The notes: generated by a model from the letters alone, not told the origin. Positions 26,079 to 36,260 are shown, numbered from the stretch's first letter. The stretch is 64,000 bases of DNA from Novosphingobium album (ex Hu et al. 2023) (GCF_022832385.1 NZ_JALHLE010000009.1:62001-126000), one strand, 5' to 3'. A program made the numbers and translations.

Positions 26079-27413
26079 ATGCCTGTTACCCAGATTCCCA
26101 AGACCTACCGGGTCAAGAGCTTCGGCTGCCAGATGAACGTCTATGACGGCGATCGCATGGCCGAGTTGCTGGCCGAACAGGGCATCAGTCCCGCCCCCGA
26201 AGGCGAGGATGCCGATCTTGTCGTGCTCAACACCTGCCACATTCGCGAAAAGGCCGCCGAGAAGGTCTATTCCGACATTGGGCGCCTGCGCCGCGAGGAC
26301 GGCTCTTCGCCGCTGATCGCCGTCGCCGGGTGCGTCGCGCAGGCCGAAGGCGAGGAGATCATGGCCCGCGCTCCGTCGGTGAAGATGGTCGTCGGGCCGC
26401 AGGCCTATCATCGCCTGCCCGAAATGCTGCGCGAAGCCAGCGCGGGCAAACGCGTGACCGATACCGACATGCCCGCCGAGACCAAGTTCGGCGCGCTGCC
26501 CAGGCGCCGCCGTTCGGGCCCGACCGCGTTCCTCACCGTGCAGGAAGGCTGCGACAAGTTCTGCACTTATTGCGTGGTGCCCTATACGCGTGGCGCGGAA
26601 GTCTCGCGCCCGCACGGCGACCTGATCGATGAGGCGAAGCGGCTGGTCGAGAGCGGCGCGCGCGAGATCACCTTGCTGGGCCAGAACGTCAATGCGTGGA
26701 CTGGCGAGAATGCCAAGGGCCAGACGATCGGCCTCGACGGGCTGATCCGCGAACTGGCGGGCATCCCGGAACTGGCGCGCATCCGCTATACCACCAGCCA
26801 CCCCAACGATATGACCGACGGGCTGATCGCCGCGCACGGCGAAATCGCCAAACTGATGCCCTTCCTCCACCTTCCGGTGCAGGCGGGCAACGACCGCGTG
26901 CTCAAGGCAATGAATCGCAGCCACACGGTCGACAGCTACCTGCGCATTCTCGAGCAGGTCCGCACCATGCGGCCCGACATCGCGCTTTCGGGCGATTTCA
27001 TCGTCGGCTTCCCCGGCGAGACCGATGCCGAATTCGAGGACACGCTCAAGCTGGTCGATGCCGTCGGTTATGCCCAGTGCTTCAGCTTCAAGTACTCGCC
27101 GCGCCCCGGCACCCCCGCCGCGACCATGGAAGACCAGATCGCGGCATCGGTGATGGACGAGCGCCTGCAGCGCCTGCAGGCCGCGCTCAACCGCGATCAG
27201 CTCGCCTTCAACACGGCCAGCGTGGGCAAGACCTGCGACGTGCTGGTCGAACGCAAGGGCAAGCATCCCGGACAGTGGCTCGGTAAATCGCCCTGGCTGC
27301 AGTCGGTCCACTTTACCGGCGAGGTGCAAGCTGGCGATCTGGTGCGCGTGGAACTGCTCGAAGCAGGGCCTAACTCGATTTCGGCAAGACTGCTGGAAAC
27401 CGTGACGGCCTGA
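26079..27413 (+). CDS. miaB: tRNA-2-methylthio-N6-dimethylallyladenosine synthase MiaB
   Basis: The protein has 444 residues. The N-terminal domain holds three cluster cysteines ([31 protein letters not shown]). The radical-SAM site is [17 protein letters not shown] (CxxxCxxC). A TRAM domain ends the protein. It adds a methylthio group to A37 of tRNAs that read UNN codons. I chose the ATG at 26079, though a GTG at 26064 is in the same frame. It is followed by the phoH-ybeY-corC set, as in many Proteobacteria. Confidence 0.95.
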   Translation: MPVTQIPKTYRVKSFGCQMNVYDGDRMAELLAEQGISPAPEGEDADLVVLNTCHIREKAAEKVYSDIGRLRREDGSSPLIAVAGCVAQAEGEEIMARAPSVKMVVGPQAYHRLPEMLREASAGKRVTDTDMPAETKFGALPRRRRSGPTAFLTVQEGCDKFCTYCVVPYTRGAEVSRPHGDLIDEAKRLVESGAREITLLGQNVNAWTGENAKGQTIGLDGLIRELAGIPELARIRYTTSHPNDMTDGLIAAHGEIAKLMPFLHLPVQAGNDRVLKAMNRSHTVDSYLRILEQVRTMRPDIALSGDFIVGFPGETDAEFEDTLKLVDAVGYAQCFSFKYSPRPGTPAATMEDQIAASVMDERLQRLQAALNRDQLAFNTASVGKTCDVLVERKGKHPGQWLGKSPWLQSVHFTGEVQAGDLVRVELLEAGPNSISARLLETVTA

Positions 27414-27511
27414 GCAGTTATCCACTGCGCTGCGCTGCAACATGTCTTGCACAGGACGATTGCCGTCCTATCTTTCGAATCAGGAACAATTCCTTCGTTC
27501 GAAAGGAGCAC

Positions 27512-28531
27512 ATGGCCCGAAAAGCAGCCCGTGCCGATAATACGGCGCAGTTCCGCCCCGAGACCCATCGCCGGGCGCGTATCGATGTCGAGTTTGATGA
27601 ACCGACACTGCTGGGGGCCTTGTTCGGCCAGTTCGATTCCAATCTCGTGCAAGTGGAAAACCGGCTCGGCGTTTATATTTCCGCGCGCGGCAACAAGATT
27701 CAGGTGGAAGGGCCCGAAGACGCGGTCGCCCGCACCCGCGATACGCTGAAAGGCATGTATCACCGGCTTGAAATGGGGCAGGATCTCGATTCAGGCGCGA
27801 TAGAATCATTGATCGCCATGTCGACCGAACCGACCCTTGAAGGCATCATTTCCGGCGATGCAGGCGCACCGCCGATCATGATCCGCACGCGCAAGAAGAC
27901 CATCGTCCCGCGCTCGGCGACGCAGATCGAATACATGCGCGCGCTATCGAAGGCCGACGTGATCTTCGCGCTCGGCCCGGCGGGCACCGGCAAGACATAC
28001 CTCGCGGTGGCGCAAGCCGTGAGCCAGCTGATGACCGGCTCGGTCCAGCGCCTGATCCTCTCGCGCCCTGCCGTGGAAGCGGGCGAAAAGCTGGGCTTCC
28101 TGCCCGGCGACATGAAGGACAAGGTCGATCCCTACCTGCGCCCGCTCTACGACGCGCTGTACGACTGCATGCCGCCCGAACAAGTGGAGCGGCGCCTTGC
28201 GTCGGGCGAAATCGAGATCGCCCCGATCGCCTTCATGCGCGGCCGCACGCTGGCCGATGCCTTCGTCATCCTCGACGAAGCGCAGAACACCACGCGCGAG
28301 CAGATGAAGATGTTCCTCACCCGCTTCGGCCAGAACAGCCGCATGGTGATCTGCGGCGACCCGCGGCAGGTCGACATCCCCGGCGGCGACCGCATGAGCG
28401 GCCTTGCCGACGCGGTGCAGCGGCTGGAGGGCGTGGACGACATCGCCGTTACCCGCTTCACCGCCGCCGACGTGGTACGCCACCCGATCGTCGGGCGGAT
28501 CGTTGAGGCTTACGAGGGCAAGGCGGAGTAG
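27512..28531 (+). CDS. PhoH-like ATPase
   Basis: The protein has 339 residues. An N-terminal KH-like segment is followed by the PhoH ATPase with Walker [35 protein letters not shown] and the Walker B region [12 protein letters not shown]. It has an ATPase fold of RNA-helicase type and sits with ybeY, which acts in rRNA processing. GAAAGGAG precedes the ATG. It lies 98 bases after miaB. Confidence 0.93.
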   Translation: MARKAARADNTAQFRPETHRRARIDVEFDEPTLLGALFGQFDSNLVQVENRLGVYISARGNKIQVEGPEDAVARTRDTLKGMYHRLEMGQDLDSGAIESLIAMSTEPTLEGIISGDAGAPPIMIRTRKKTIVPRSATQIEYMRALSKADVIFALGPAGTGKTYLAVAQAVSQLMTGSVQRLILSRPAVEAGEKLGFLPGDMKDKVDPYLRPLYDALYDCMPPEQVERRLASGEIEIAPIAFMRGRTLADAFVILDEAQNTTREQMKMFLTRFGQNSRMVICGDPRQVDIPGGDRMSGLADAVQRLEGVDDIAVTRFTAADVVRHPIVGRIVEAYEGKAE

Positions 28532-28632
28532 CCCCGCCTGAATGGTCCGGGAACCGGCGGTTTCCGGGCGGGCAATCGACGTCTTGCTCTTTCATGCTTT
28601 GAATCCAAGTCATGGCAAGATAGGCGCGTCTT

Positions 28633-28893
28633 ATGATGAACATTCCCTGGGATCAGCCCGCAACGCTGATCGATCTGGACGGCAAGACACCGATCATCGG
28701 TACGATCTTCGACTGCGTCACGCACTTCTCGCTGTTCAAGCCCTTCGCCAAAGCACAGGCGCGCATCCTGTTGACCCGCCCGGCTTTCCGCCCCGGTCAG
28801 AAGACCCGGACGTGGGTTCTCAACCCGAACGAAATCGAAATGCTCGTCGACAAATGGGCCACTGAAATCGCGGAAGCGCTGCAACCCGACTGA
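28633..28893 (+). CDS. hypothetical protein between phoH and ybeY
   Basis: The 86-residue protein starts MMNIPWDQPATLIDLDGKTP and has no motif I know. It is soluble, with a mixed alpha/beta pattern and ends KWATEIAEALQPD. In most genomes ybeY follows phoH directly, so this gene is an insertion into a conserved pair. Codon use is like its neighbours. Confidence 0.65.
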   Translation: MMNIPWDQPATLIDLDGKTPIIGTIFDCVTHFSLFKPFAKAQARILLTRPAFRPGQKTRTWVLNPNEIEMLVDKWATEIAEALQPD

Positions 28894-28976
28894 CGGCTTG
28901 GCATTGGACGAGAAATCGGAACCTGGCCGCCAGAGTGGCTCGACTTCGCTCGGCGCGAACGGATAGAATGCCTGCA

Positions 28977-29468
28977 ATGATCCTCGAAATCGACATCGAA
29001 GCGCCCTGGCCCGCCGGAACCGACTGGGCCGACCTTGCCGAGGGCGCGCTCGAGGCGCTGCAGCAGGTGGCGCCTGAACTCGGCAACGAGCGCCTGATCG
29101 CCAGCGTGCTGTTCACCTCGGATGGCGAAGTTCACACGCTCAACCGCGAATGGCGGGCCAAGGACAAGCCGACGAACGTGCTTTCCTTTCCCATGATGGA
29201 ACGCGATGACTTGCTTGACCTCGCACCGGATGGCCCGCCCGAAATGCTCGGCGACATTGCCCTCGCCTTCGAGACCTGCGCGCGCGAGGCAGCGGAAAAG
29301 GATGTCTCCGTCGAACATCACGCCATCCACCTCATCATTCACGGCCTGCTCCATCTGGCTGGCCACGATCACGAGATTTCCGACGCCGATGCCGAGGCGA
29401 TGGAGGCGCTCGAAACAAAGGCTCTTGCGATTCTGGGCATTGCCGACCCATATGGGGACCGATCTTAG
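28977..29468 (+). CDS. ybeY: endoribonuclease YbeY
   Basis: The protein has 163 residues. The zinc motif HGLLHLAGHDH (HxxxHxxxxxH) and NVLSFPM are YbeY hallmarks. It is a metal-dependent RNase in 16S rRNA maturation and ribosome quality control. Two ATG codons, at 28968 and 28977, are possible; I took the second because the family starts with a short strand (MILEIDIE). The next gene is corC, 23 bases away. Confidence 0.93.
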   Translation: MILEIDIEAPWPAGTDWADLAEGALEALQQVAPELGNERLIASVLFTSDGEVHTLNREWRAKDKPTNVLSFPMMERDDLLDLAPDGPPEMLGDIALAFETCAREAAEKDVSVEHHAIHLIIHGLLHLAGHDHEISDADAEAMEALETKALAILGIADPYGDRS

Positions 29469-29491
29469 GCTTCAGGGGATAACCAAGCACG

Positions 29492-30412
29492 ATGGCCGAC
29501 AATGGCCGCCACACCGAGTCCGGCTCGGGAGACGGGGACAGTAGCAGCACGCTTTTGCGTGTTTTCAAAAGGCTGTTCCATCCCGAAGGCGATCAGTCGC
29601 TGCGCGCGCAGATCGAGGAAGTCATCAACGAGCATGAAGGCGAGGCGGACGGCGACGGCCCCGCAAACGGCGACCTTTCGCCGCTGGAACGCCAGATGCT
29701 CCGCAACCTGCTGCATTTCAGCGAGCACGATGCCGACGACGTCGCCATCCCGCGCGGCGAGATCATCGCCCTGCCCGCTTCCGCATCATGGGAAGAGGTG
29801 GTCGAGGCCTTCGCCGAGCACGGCCATTCGCGCATGCCCGTCTATGGCGATTCGCTCGACGAGGTGAAGGGCATGCTCCACATCAAGGACGTGTTCTCAC
29901 ACCTCGCACGGGGCACCCGTCCGGACGACTGGGGTTCGCTGCTGCGTCAACCCCTCTACGTGCCGCAGTCCCGCGGTGCGCTCGACGTGCTGGCCGACAT
30001 GCGCGCGCAGCGCACGCATCTGGCCGTCGTGATCGACGAATATACCGGCACCGACGGCATCATCACCATCGAAGATCTCGTCGAGGAAATCGTCGGTGAG
30101 ATCGAGGACGAGCACGACGATGCGCCCGAGGACCTGCTGGTATCGCTCGAAGACGGCGTGTGGGAAGCCGACGCCCGCGCCGAACTGGATGATGTGGCCG
30201 AACGGATCGACCCGCGCCTCGCCGAAGTCGAGGAATCGGTCGACACATTGGGCGGCCTGACTTTCGTGCTGGCGGAGAAAGTGCCGGAAGTCGGGACGAT
30301 ACTCACGCATGACAGCGGCTGGAAAATCGAGGTTATCGACGGGAATGAACGACATGTAACCCGTTTGCGGCTCCATCCGCCACAGCAGGACTTGGAAAAC
30401 GCCGCGGATTAG
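29492..30412 (+). CDS. CBS-domain protein of the CorC/YbeX family
   Basis: The protein has 306 residues without membrane segments. A pair of CBS domains (VAIPRGEIIALPASASWEEV, then VVIDEYTGTDGIITIEDL) is followed by the CorC_HlyC domain (WEADARAELDDVAERID). It is linked in other bacteria to magnesium or cobalt efflux or to ribosome maturation. The order phoH-ybeY-corC is conserved. The next gene is a LysR regulator, not the usual lnt. Confidence 0.92.
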   Translation: MADNGRHTESGSGDGDSSSTLLRVFKRLFHPEGDQSLRAQIEEVINEHEGEADGDGPANGDLSPLERQMLRNLLHFSEHDADDVAIPRGEIIALPASASWEEVVEAFAEHGHSRMPVYGDSLDEVKGMLHIKDVFSHLARGTRPDDWGSLLRQPLYVPQSRGALDVLADMRAQRTHLAVVIDEYTGTDGIITIEDLVEEIVGEIEDEHDDAPEDLLVSLEDGVWEADARAELDDVAERIDPRLAEVEESVDTLGGLTFVLAEKVPEVGTILTHDSGWKIEVIDGNERHVTRLRLHPPQQDLENAAD

Positions 30413-30479
30413 CTCACATATGGTTGCATGATCTGCACCGCAGATTGCATATCCAGCAACCGCGACGAAAAGACTGACA

Positions 30480-31364
30480 TTGCCTGTACGCCGACTTCCC
30501 CCCCTGCGCGCGCTCGAAGCCTTCGTGCGTGTTGTCCGTCTCGGTTCGGCCAAAGCCGCCGCCAATGAACTGGCTCTCTCGCCTTCAGCGCTCTCGCGCC
30601 GTGTCGCCGCGCTGGAAGACTTTACCGGCAAGCGGCTGTTCACGCGCCAGCACCAGTCCATGAAACTGACCGACGAGGGTCAGGCCTTCTACAACGCCAT
30701 CGGCCCAAAGCTGGAGGAACTGGCAGAAGCGGTGGAGGCGCAGATCGACCGTGGTCAGGTGCTCCGCCTGCATCTGGGCGTGCCATCGCTGTTTGGTGGC
30801 CAGCGGCTGTTCCCGCGCCTGCCCGAGCTGCGCAAACTGCACCCGCGCCTGCACATCGACATCGACACTGCGGCCCATTCAGAAGACCGCGTGGGCGACA
30901 CGCTGGACGCTGCCATAATCCTTTCCAAGGAGCCCGACCCCGCATTTTACCGCATCCAGCTGGACCACAACAAGGTCTACGGCATCGTGTCGCCGGACAT
31001 GGCTGCCGAGATCGGGCCAGTGCCGGATGAAAAAGCTCTCTCGAAGCAGACGTTCCTGATCCACCAGGACCTGCCCGAGAGCCTTGATGCCTGGAAGAAG
31101 GCCATCGGCATGCCGAATCTCGAACCGGCGGCCATAGACAAGTTCGATTCCGGCCAGCTCGTGCTCGAAGCGGCCGCGCAGGGCCTCGGCATCGCGATCA
31201 TGCACGACGACCACTTCCGCCGCGCGCACGACAACCGCCTGGCCCGGCTGTTCGATATCGATATCGAAAGCCCCTACCGCTACTGGTTCATCTGCAAGCC
31301 CAAGGCACTGGAAACGCGCCCCGTGCGCATCTTCCACGAATGGCTGCTGCAGGCTGGACTATAA
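30480..31364 (+). CDS. LysR-family regulator (GcvA-like)
   Basis: The protein has 294 residues. The N-terminal helix-turn-helix reads LRALEAFVRVVRLGSAKAAA and ELALSPSALSRRVAALE. The rest is a type-2 periplasmic-binding-protein fold for an effector. Wording such as LPPLRALEAF is close to the GcvA branch. The likely start is TTG at 30480. Its target is not obvious, since the next gene is convergent and the previous one is corC. Confidence 0.88.
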   Translation: MPVRRLPPLRALEAFVRVVRLGSAKAAANELALSPSALSRRVAALEDFTGKRLFTRQHQSMKLTDEGQAFYNAIGPKLEELAEAVEAQIDRGQVLRLHLGVPSLFGGQRLFPRLPELRKLHPRLHIDIDTAAHSEDRVGDTLDAAIILSKEPDPAFYRIQLDHNKVYGIVSPDMAAEIGPVPDEKALSKQTFLIHQDLPESLDAWKKAIGMPNLEPAAIDKFDSGQLVLEAAAQGLGIAIMHDDHFRRAHDNRLARLFDIDIESPYRYWFICKPKALETRPVRIFHEWLLQAGL

Positions 31365-31424
31365 GCCTTCCAATCGTCCCGGCGGCGCGACGTGATCGCT
31401 GCTCTGCCGGCCAGGGTCGACGCA

Positions 31425-31826
31425 TCAGGTGGGCTGGTACGAGGACATCGACTCGTTCAGCATGATTGCCCCGACGTCAGAGCCTAGCGGTATGAGCGGG
31501 TCCAACTGGTACTTTACGGTAACCTGGCTGTACTTGGCGCCATTGGTCGCTGTCCCCCGCTGCAGGGCGAGCGAGACGATCCCGCCGCTCTTGACGCCAA
31601 CCAGGGCTGCTCGCACTTTGTCGAGAACCTCGGCTTCGGTCGCGTCAGGGTGGACCTTGGCATAGCGGACGCCCTCTCCCGCCGCATTGCGGACGACGCC
31701 CGACGCCTGGAGGACGAGCGAAAACTGCAACAGGCCGATCATCACGACGATGATGACCGGCAAGGCGAATGCCGCCTCGATAGCTGCAGCCCCGCGCGCG
31801 TCGGCGAGCAGATTTCTGGGAGTCAT
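31425..31826 (-). CDS. TadE-family pilus protein
   Basis: The protein has 133 residues. A prepilin-like N-terminus (NLLADARGAAAIEAAFALPV) leads to a membrane helix (IIVVMIGLLQFSLVLQ). GAAAIEAAFALPV is the TadE-type cleavage site with the conserved Glu. It should be a minor pseudopilin of a Tad/Flp pilus. GAGGAT precedes the ATG, and its start overlaps the previous gene by ATGA. It is the third of three coupled genes. Confidence 0.85.
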   Translation of the reverse strand: MTPRNLLADARGAAAIEAAFALPVIIVVMIGLLQFSLVLQASGVVRNAAGEGVRYAKVHPDATEAEVLDKVRAALVGVKSGGIVSLALQRGTATNGAKYSQVTVKYQLDPLIPLGSDVGAIMLNESMSSYQPT

Positions 31827-32311
31827 TGGATCCTCATCAGGCTGCTGCCGGTCACCGTTATGGTCGATGCCATCGCTGGCGCGCTCAGCATTCTGCCTAG
31901 CGCCGTCCAGTTGAACAGCAACTGGACCTGACGCTTGATCGAGACGCTGACGAAGCGGGCCGTCGACTGCCCGACATTGCACGGGGTGGCGTACTTGGAC
32001 TGCCGCACGCCATCGCATTCGAGGAAAAGCTGCGCCGTGACGTTGTTCGACGGTACGCCCGCGGCAGCAACCGCTTCCGGCACCAGATATGCGGCGCTGG
32101 AACCGGTAGGTCGCTTAGCGAGGGCAAAGGCCGTCGTCCGCTGTGCGGCCTGTTCCACGTCGATCTTGGCGCATATGTACCGGGAAACGTCGATAATCCC
32201 GGCCACCAGAAACAGGAGCACGGGCAGCACGATGGCGAGTTCGATGACTGCCGCACCCTTGCCGTCTGCAAGGGCGGCCTGAACAATTTGGGACAACTGC
32301 CGAACACGCAT
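31823..32311 (-). CDS. TadE-family pilus protein
   Basis: The protein has 162 residues. The motif GKGAAVIELAIVLPVLLFLV shows the TadE-type pseudopilin start, with the conserved Glu and a membrane helix. It is a paralogue of the next gene. I chose the ATG at 32311 because GGAG lies eight bases upstream; GTG at 32320 and ATG at 32317 are alternatives. The end overlaps the next gene. No tadA, tadB or cpaF is nearby, so the pilus machine must be elsewhere. Confidence 0.85.
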   Translation of the reverse strand: MRVRQLSQIVQAALADGKGAAVIELAIVLPVLLFLVAGIIDVSRYICAKIDVEQAAQRTTAFALAKRPTGSSAAYLVPEAVAAAGVPSNNVTAQLFLECDGVRQSKYATPCNVGQSTARFVSVSIKRQVQLLFNWTALGRMLSAPAMASTITVTGSSLMRIQ

Positions 32312-32316
32312 GGCCA

Positions 32317-33576
32317 TCACTCCACCACCCGGACGACGCGGGCGGACATGTCGAGATCACTGTAGTCGGAGCCGCACTTGTTATCGAGCGAGGTCGTGCC
32401 GGCAAATGATATCTGGTTGGCCACCATCAGCAAGCAATCCGCATGCTGGCCCGAATTCCCGGTGAAAGTGAGGTCCCCGCCCGGCATGTAGACAATGCCG
32501 TCCAACTGGAGGGTGCTGCCGCCCGCCATATTGCTTTCACTCGTCGAACCGATCGGATCCTGGAAGAAGAGAATGTTCTTCCAGGTCGGGTCCTCCGAGG
32601 CGGTGGGCGCGCGCAAGTCAAGGTCCGCGCCGCCCACCAGCTTGACGGTGGCGACGTTCTTAGGATCGTCACCGGTCAGGATGATGGTGACTCCTTCGCC
32701 GATGACATGTGCCTGGCTGGTTACGCTGAAGGTTCCCTTGTCCATCAGGTAGACGCCAGGCGAAAGCGTGACGTTGCCCTGCAGCGTCAGCCCGTTGCAA
32801 TAGCGGCCCGGATAGAGCGTGACCGTCGTACTGGGCGCGACGTTGAGGTTGTTCGCGGTGCACGCAGTCGGGGTCGTGGGCACGGTCAGGTTGCGTGCGG
32901 CGATCGGATCGACAATCGGCAGGCCGTAGGGCTGTAGCGCTGCGTTGGCGGGAATGCTCGCGCTGCTGGCGTCGATGCCGCCGACGGCATGAATATTGGG
33001 CGTATTGAGCCAGCTGCTGCCGTCAAGGTCGACGGCTGTCGCCACGTTGGAGTTTGCCGCCGCGCCGCAGCCCAGGTTTACTTGCGCCGAACCCTGGGTA
33101 TTGATGCCGACCCCGGTCGGTGAAAGTGCGATAACGCAATATTCACCGTCGGAAGCGACGGTAGCGACGGCCCTGGCCCGCACGGTCGGCGCCACATTGA
33201 GGAACATGCTTGAAAACGGCAGCATCTGGCTGGTGATCGCCCGGACCTCGACGGCATTCGAATCCGACATGTAGGCGCCCGATGTCGGCGGGTTCGAGAT
33301 CAGCTCGATCGTGACTCCCGAGGTCGAAACCCGGTTGCGGCCAACTTCCTTGGTGGCGGCGGCGTTGTAGTCGAATCCCAGCTGCTCGCTGAGAACGGCC
33401 GCCCGGGCACCGGCATCGACCGCCTGCTGCAGCTGGCGTTTCCAGAGAAACCATTGGGCAGTATCGGTTGCGAGGGCGGCACCACCTATCAGGGTGGTAA
33501 GGCCGAAGGCGGTCAGCGCCAATACGTTGCCATCGGCACCGGACCACAGGCGGGACAGGAATGGCCGAACTTTCAT
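32317..33576 (-). CDS. TadG-like pilus protein
   Basis: The protein has 419 residues. The start (GADGNVLALTAFGLTTLIGG) is the TadG-type membrane anchor, and the second half (YCNGLTLQGNVTLSPGVYLM and following) reads as a beta-helix-like repeat. It lacks a von Willebrand domain that I can see. It precedes the two TadE genes, so the three form a pseudopilin operon. I chose the ATG at 33576. Confidence 0.78.
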   Translation of the reverse strand: MKVRPFLSRLWSGADGNVLALTAFGLTTLIGGAALATDTAQWFLWKRQLQQAVDAGARAAVLSEQLGFDYNAAATKEVGRNRVSTSGVTIELISNPPTSGAYMSDSNAVEVRAITSQMLPFSSMFLNVAPTVRARAVATVASDGEYCVIALSPTGVGINTQGSAQVNLGCGAAANSNVATAVDLDGSSWLNTPNIHAVGGIDASSASIPANAALQPYGLPIVDPIAARNLTVPTTPTACTANNLNVAPSTTVTLYPGRYCNGLTLQGNVTLSPGVYLMDKGTFSVTSQAHVIGEGVTIILTGDDPKNVATVKLVGGADLDLRAPTASEDPTWKNILFFQDPIGSTSESNMAGGSTLQLDGIVYMPGGDLTFTGNSGQHADCLLMVANQISFAGTTSLDNKCGSDYSDLDMSARVVRVVE

Positions 33577-33723
33577 GCAAGGTCCCCCGACTCTCATGAC
33601 GAAGCCCGTTCATCTAGACACGCACGAGGTAAGGGATTCTGATGGGACCTAGTTACCTGAAATTAAGGATCTTTGACGGCCATTCGCCGATCACCCTTGC
33701 ATGTTCGGCCTCCCTCGAAAGGC

Positions 33724-33751
33724 AAAAAGGGCGATCCTTGCGAACCGCCCC
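33724..33751. terminator. terminator after the peptidyl-prolyl isomerase gene
   Basis: On the minus strand, a GGGCG/CGCCC stem about 30-55 bases after the isomerase stop codon is followed by TTTTTGCC. On the plus strand the same hairpin is followed by CTTTAAC. The stem is short, so it is a weak to fair terminator. Confidence 0.55.
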
Positions 33752-33779
33752 TTTAACAATTTGGGAACGCAATGATCGC

Positions 33780-34247
33780 TCAGCCTTCCGAAACGGTCGC
33801 CTTGACGATCGTACCGGGCGCCCGCGGCGGCTCGCCCTTGGGCAGCGCATCGACCAGTTCCATGCCTTCGACCACCTGGCCCCAGACGGTGTACTGCTTG
33901 TCGAGGAACGTGGCGTCATCGAAGCAGATGAAGAACTGGCTGTTGGCCGAGTGCGGATAGCTGGTGCGCGCCATCGAGCACACGCCGCGCACGTGCGGCT
34001 CGGCGTTGAATTCGGCCTGCAGGTCGGGCTTATCCGAACCGCCGGTGCCAGTGCCGTGCGGGCAGCCGCCCTGCGCCATGAAGCCGGGGATCACGCGGTG
34101 GAACTTCACCCCGTTGTAGAAGCCTTCACCCACCAGTTCCTTGATGCGCTCGACGTGGCCGGGGGCCAGATCAGGGCGCAACTTGATCTTGACGTCGCCC
34201 TGGCCTTCGCCGGTGTCGAGGGTGAGGGTCAGAAATTCGTCGGCCAT
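33780..34247 (-). CDS. cyclophilin-type peptidyl-prolyl isomerase
   Basis: The protein has 155 residues. FYNGVKFHRVIPGFMAQGG and SMARTSYPHSANSQFFI are cyclophilin active-site motifs, with the FHRV Arg present. It speeds cis/trans changes at proline. No signal peptide is seen, so it is cytoplasmic. AGGAGAG lies upstream of the ATG at 34247. It is divergent from mgtE. Confidence 0.95.
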   Translation of the reverse strand: MADEFLTLTLDTGEGQGDVKIKLRPDLAPGHVERIKELVGEGFYNGVKFHRVIPGFMAQGGCPHGTGTGGSDKPDLQAEFNAEPHVRGVCSMARTSYPHSANSQFFICFDDATFLDKQYTVWGQVVEGMELVDALPKGEPPRAPGTIVKATVSEG

Positions 34248-34402
34248 TGTTAACTCTCCTGTTGCCGGCACCCGGGTTCGGGCGCGGAGTGGCTTGGCGC
34301 CCGATATAGGGCAGCTTGCGGCAATGTCACGTTTTCGATGCGGTGAATGCCCCCGGGAATCCACCTGTTGCAATTGCGAAATAGGCGCTTAGACCGGCCA
34401 AG

Positions 34403-35836
34403 ATGAGCGACGCGGACCTCAAGGAAAATCTGTCTGAAGAAGAGGCCGCCGCCGAAGCCGAAGCGGCGCAGGAAACCGAGAGCCTCGACGAGGAAAACCG
34501 TCTGAAGCCGGAATTCGTCCGCAGCGTGAAAGAGGCGCTGGACGACGAGGATTCGGACCGCGTTTATGACCTTGTCGAGCCACTTCACCCTGCCGACATC
34601 GCCGACCTGTTCGAGCTGGTCGATGCCGATGAGCGCCTCACGCTCGCCCGCTCGATCCGCGACCTCATGGGCGTCGAGGTCATCGCCGAACTCAACGACT
34701 GGGTTCGCGAACTGCTGGTTGAGGCGCTGCCCGCCGAAGTCGTCGCCGAGATCGCCGAACAGCTCGATACCGACGATGCCGTCGCCATGCTGGAGGACCT
34801 CGACGAGGAAGACCAGCAGGCCGTCCTTGCCGAGATGGAGCCGGAAGACCGCGCCGCCATCGAATCGGCACTGTCCTATCCCGAGGAATCCGCCGGCCGT
34901 CTGATGAGCCGCGAATTCGTTGCGGTGCCCGAGACAATGACCGTCGGCGACCTGATCGACTTCCTGCGCGAGCACCGCGAACTGCCTACCGAGTTTTGGG
35001 AAGTGTTCTGCGTCGATGCGCTGCACCACCCGGTCGGCACTTGCGCGCTGTCGTGGATCCTGCGCTGCCCGCGCAACATCCCGCTCTACGACGTGATGAA
35101 GCGCGACCAGACCCTGATCCCGGTGGGGATGGATCAGGAAGAAGTCGCGCTGCGCTTCCAGAAATACGCGCTGATCTCCGCCGCGGTGACCGACGATTCC
35201 GGCCGCCTGATCGGCCAGATCACTGTCGACGACATCGTCCACATCATTCAGGAAGAGGCCGGCGAGGATACCCTGCTGCTCTCGGGTGCGGGCGACGGCG
35301 ACATCAACGAACCGATCCTGCTGACCGTGCGCGCGCGCCTGACCTGGCTGGTGGTGAACCTCGCGACCGCCATCCTTGCCTCTTCGGTGGTCGGCCTGTT
35401 CCAGGGGGCGATTGCGAAATTCGCGCTGCTCGCGGTGCTGATGCCGATCGTCTCGGGCATGGGCGGCAATGCCGGCACCCAGACGCTGGCCGTGGTGGTG
35501 CGTGCCATCGCGACCAACCAGCTGACCGATTCAAATACCTGGCGGATGATCCTGCGCGAATTCCGCATCGCGCTGGCCAATGGCGCCGCGCTCGGCACGC
35601 TGATCGGCCTCGGCACCGGCCTGTTGTTCGGCAATCCGCATCTTGGCGCGGTCATCGCCACGGCCATGGTGGTGAACAACCTCGTCGCCGGTCTCGCGGG
35701 TATCCTCGTGCCGGTGACCCTGACTCGCTTCAAGGTCGACCCGGCGGTGTCCTCGGCGGTTTTCGTGACCACGGCGACCGACGTGATGGGCTTTTTCTCG
35801 TTTCTGGGTCTCGCGGTTCTCACCGGACTCGCCTGA
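34403..35836 (+). CDS. mgtE: magnesium transporter MgtE
   Basis: The protein has 477 residues. After an acidic start comes the MgtE N domain (LHPADIADLFELVDADER), a CBS pair, and five membrane segments with the pore motif LMPIVSGMGGNAGTQT. It is a Mg2+-gated channel in the inner membrane. It is divergent from the cyclophilin gene, and the next gene is the DUF1489 gene, 28 bases away. Confidence 0.94.
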   Translation: MSDADLKENLSEEEAAAEAEAAQETESLDEENRLKPEFVRSVKEALDDEDSDRVYDLVEPLHPADIADLFELVDADERLTLARSIRDLMGVEVIAELNDWVRELLVEALPAEVVAEIAEQLDTDDAVAMLEDLDEEDQQAVLAEMEPEDRAAIESALSYPEESAGRLMSREFVAVPETMTVGDLIDFLREHRELPTEFWEVFCVDALHHPVGTCALSWILRCPRNIPLYDVMKRDQTLIPVGMDQEEVALRFQKYALISAAVTDDSGRLIGQITVDDIVHIIQEEAGEDTLLLSGAGDGDINEPILLTVRARLTWLVVNLATAILASSVVGLFQGAIAKFALLAVLMPIVSGMGGNAGTQTLAVVVRAIATNQLTDSNTWRMILREFRIALANGAALGTLIGLGTGLLFGNPHLGAVIATAMVVNNLVAGLAGILVPVTLTRFKVDPAVSSAVFVTTATDVMGFFSFLGLAVLTGLA

Positions 35837-35864
35837 GACACGCTCCCGCCCTATCTTGGCTACC

Positions 35865-36260
35865 ATGCCGCTGCACATGACCAAGATCGCCTATTCCGCC
35901 GAGAGCCCGGCGGACTTGCGCGCATGGCTGGAAAGCCATCCGGAAGAAGCGCTGATGACCACCCGCTACCTGCCCAAGCGCCACGAGGAGATGGTCGGCG
36001 GCTCGCTGTACTGGATCTATGAGCACGCGCTGATCGGCCGTTCGCCCATCCTGCGCTTCACCCAGCGCGACGACGGGCGCTGGCACATCCACCTCGCGCC
36101 CAAGCTGATCCCGGTCGTCACCAAGCCCAAGCGAGCGCATCAGGGCTGGCGCTACCTCAAGGAGGAAGACGCCCCGCGCGACCTTGGCGACGGCGAGAGC
36201 AGCGGTGACGTCATGCCGCCAAAGCTGGCTCGCGAACTGGCGAAGCTCGGTCTGGTGTGA
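35865..36260 (+). CDS. DUF1489-family protein
   Basis: The protein has 131 residues. The motif MTTRYLPKRHEEMVGGSLYW and the segment ALIGRSPILRF match what I know of the alphaproteobacterial DUF1489 family, whose function is not known. It is likely soluble. I chose the ATG at 35865. It lies 28 bases after mgtE and may be co-transcribed. Confidence 0.8.
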   Translation: MPLHMTKIAYSAESPADLRAWLESHPEEALMTTRYLPKRHEEMVGGSLYWIYEHALIGRSPILRFTQRDDGRWHIHLAPKLIPVVTKPKRAHQGWRYLKEEDAPRDLGDGESSGDVMPPKLARELAKLGLV

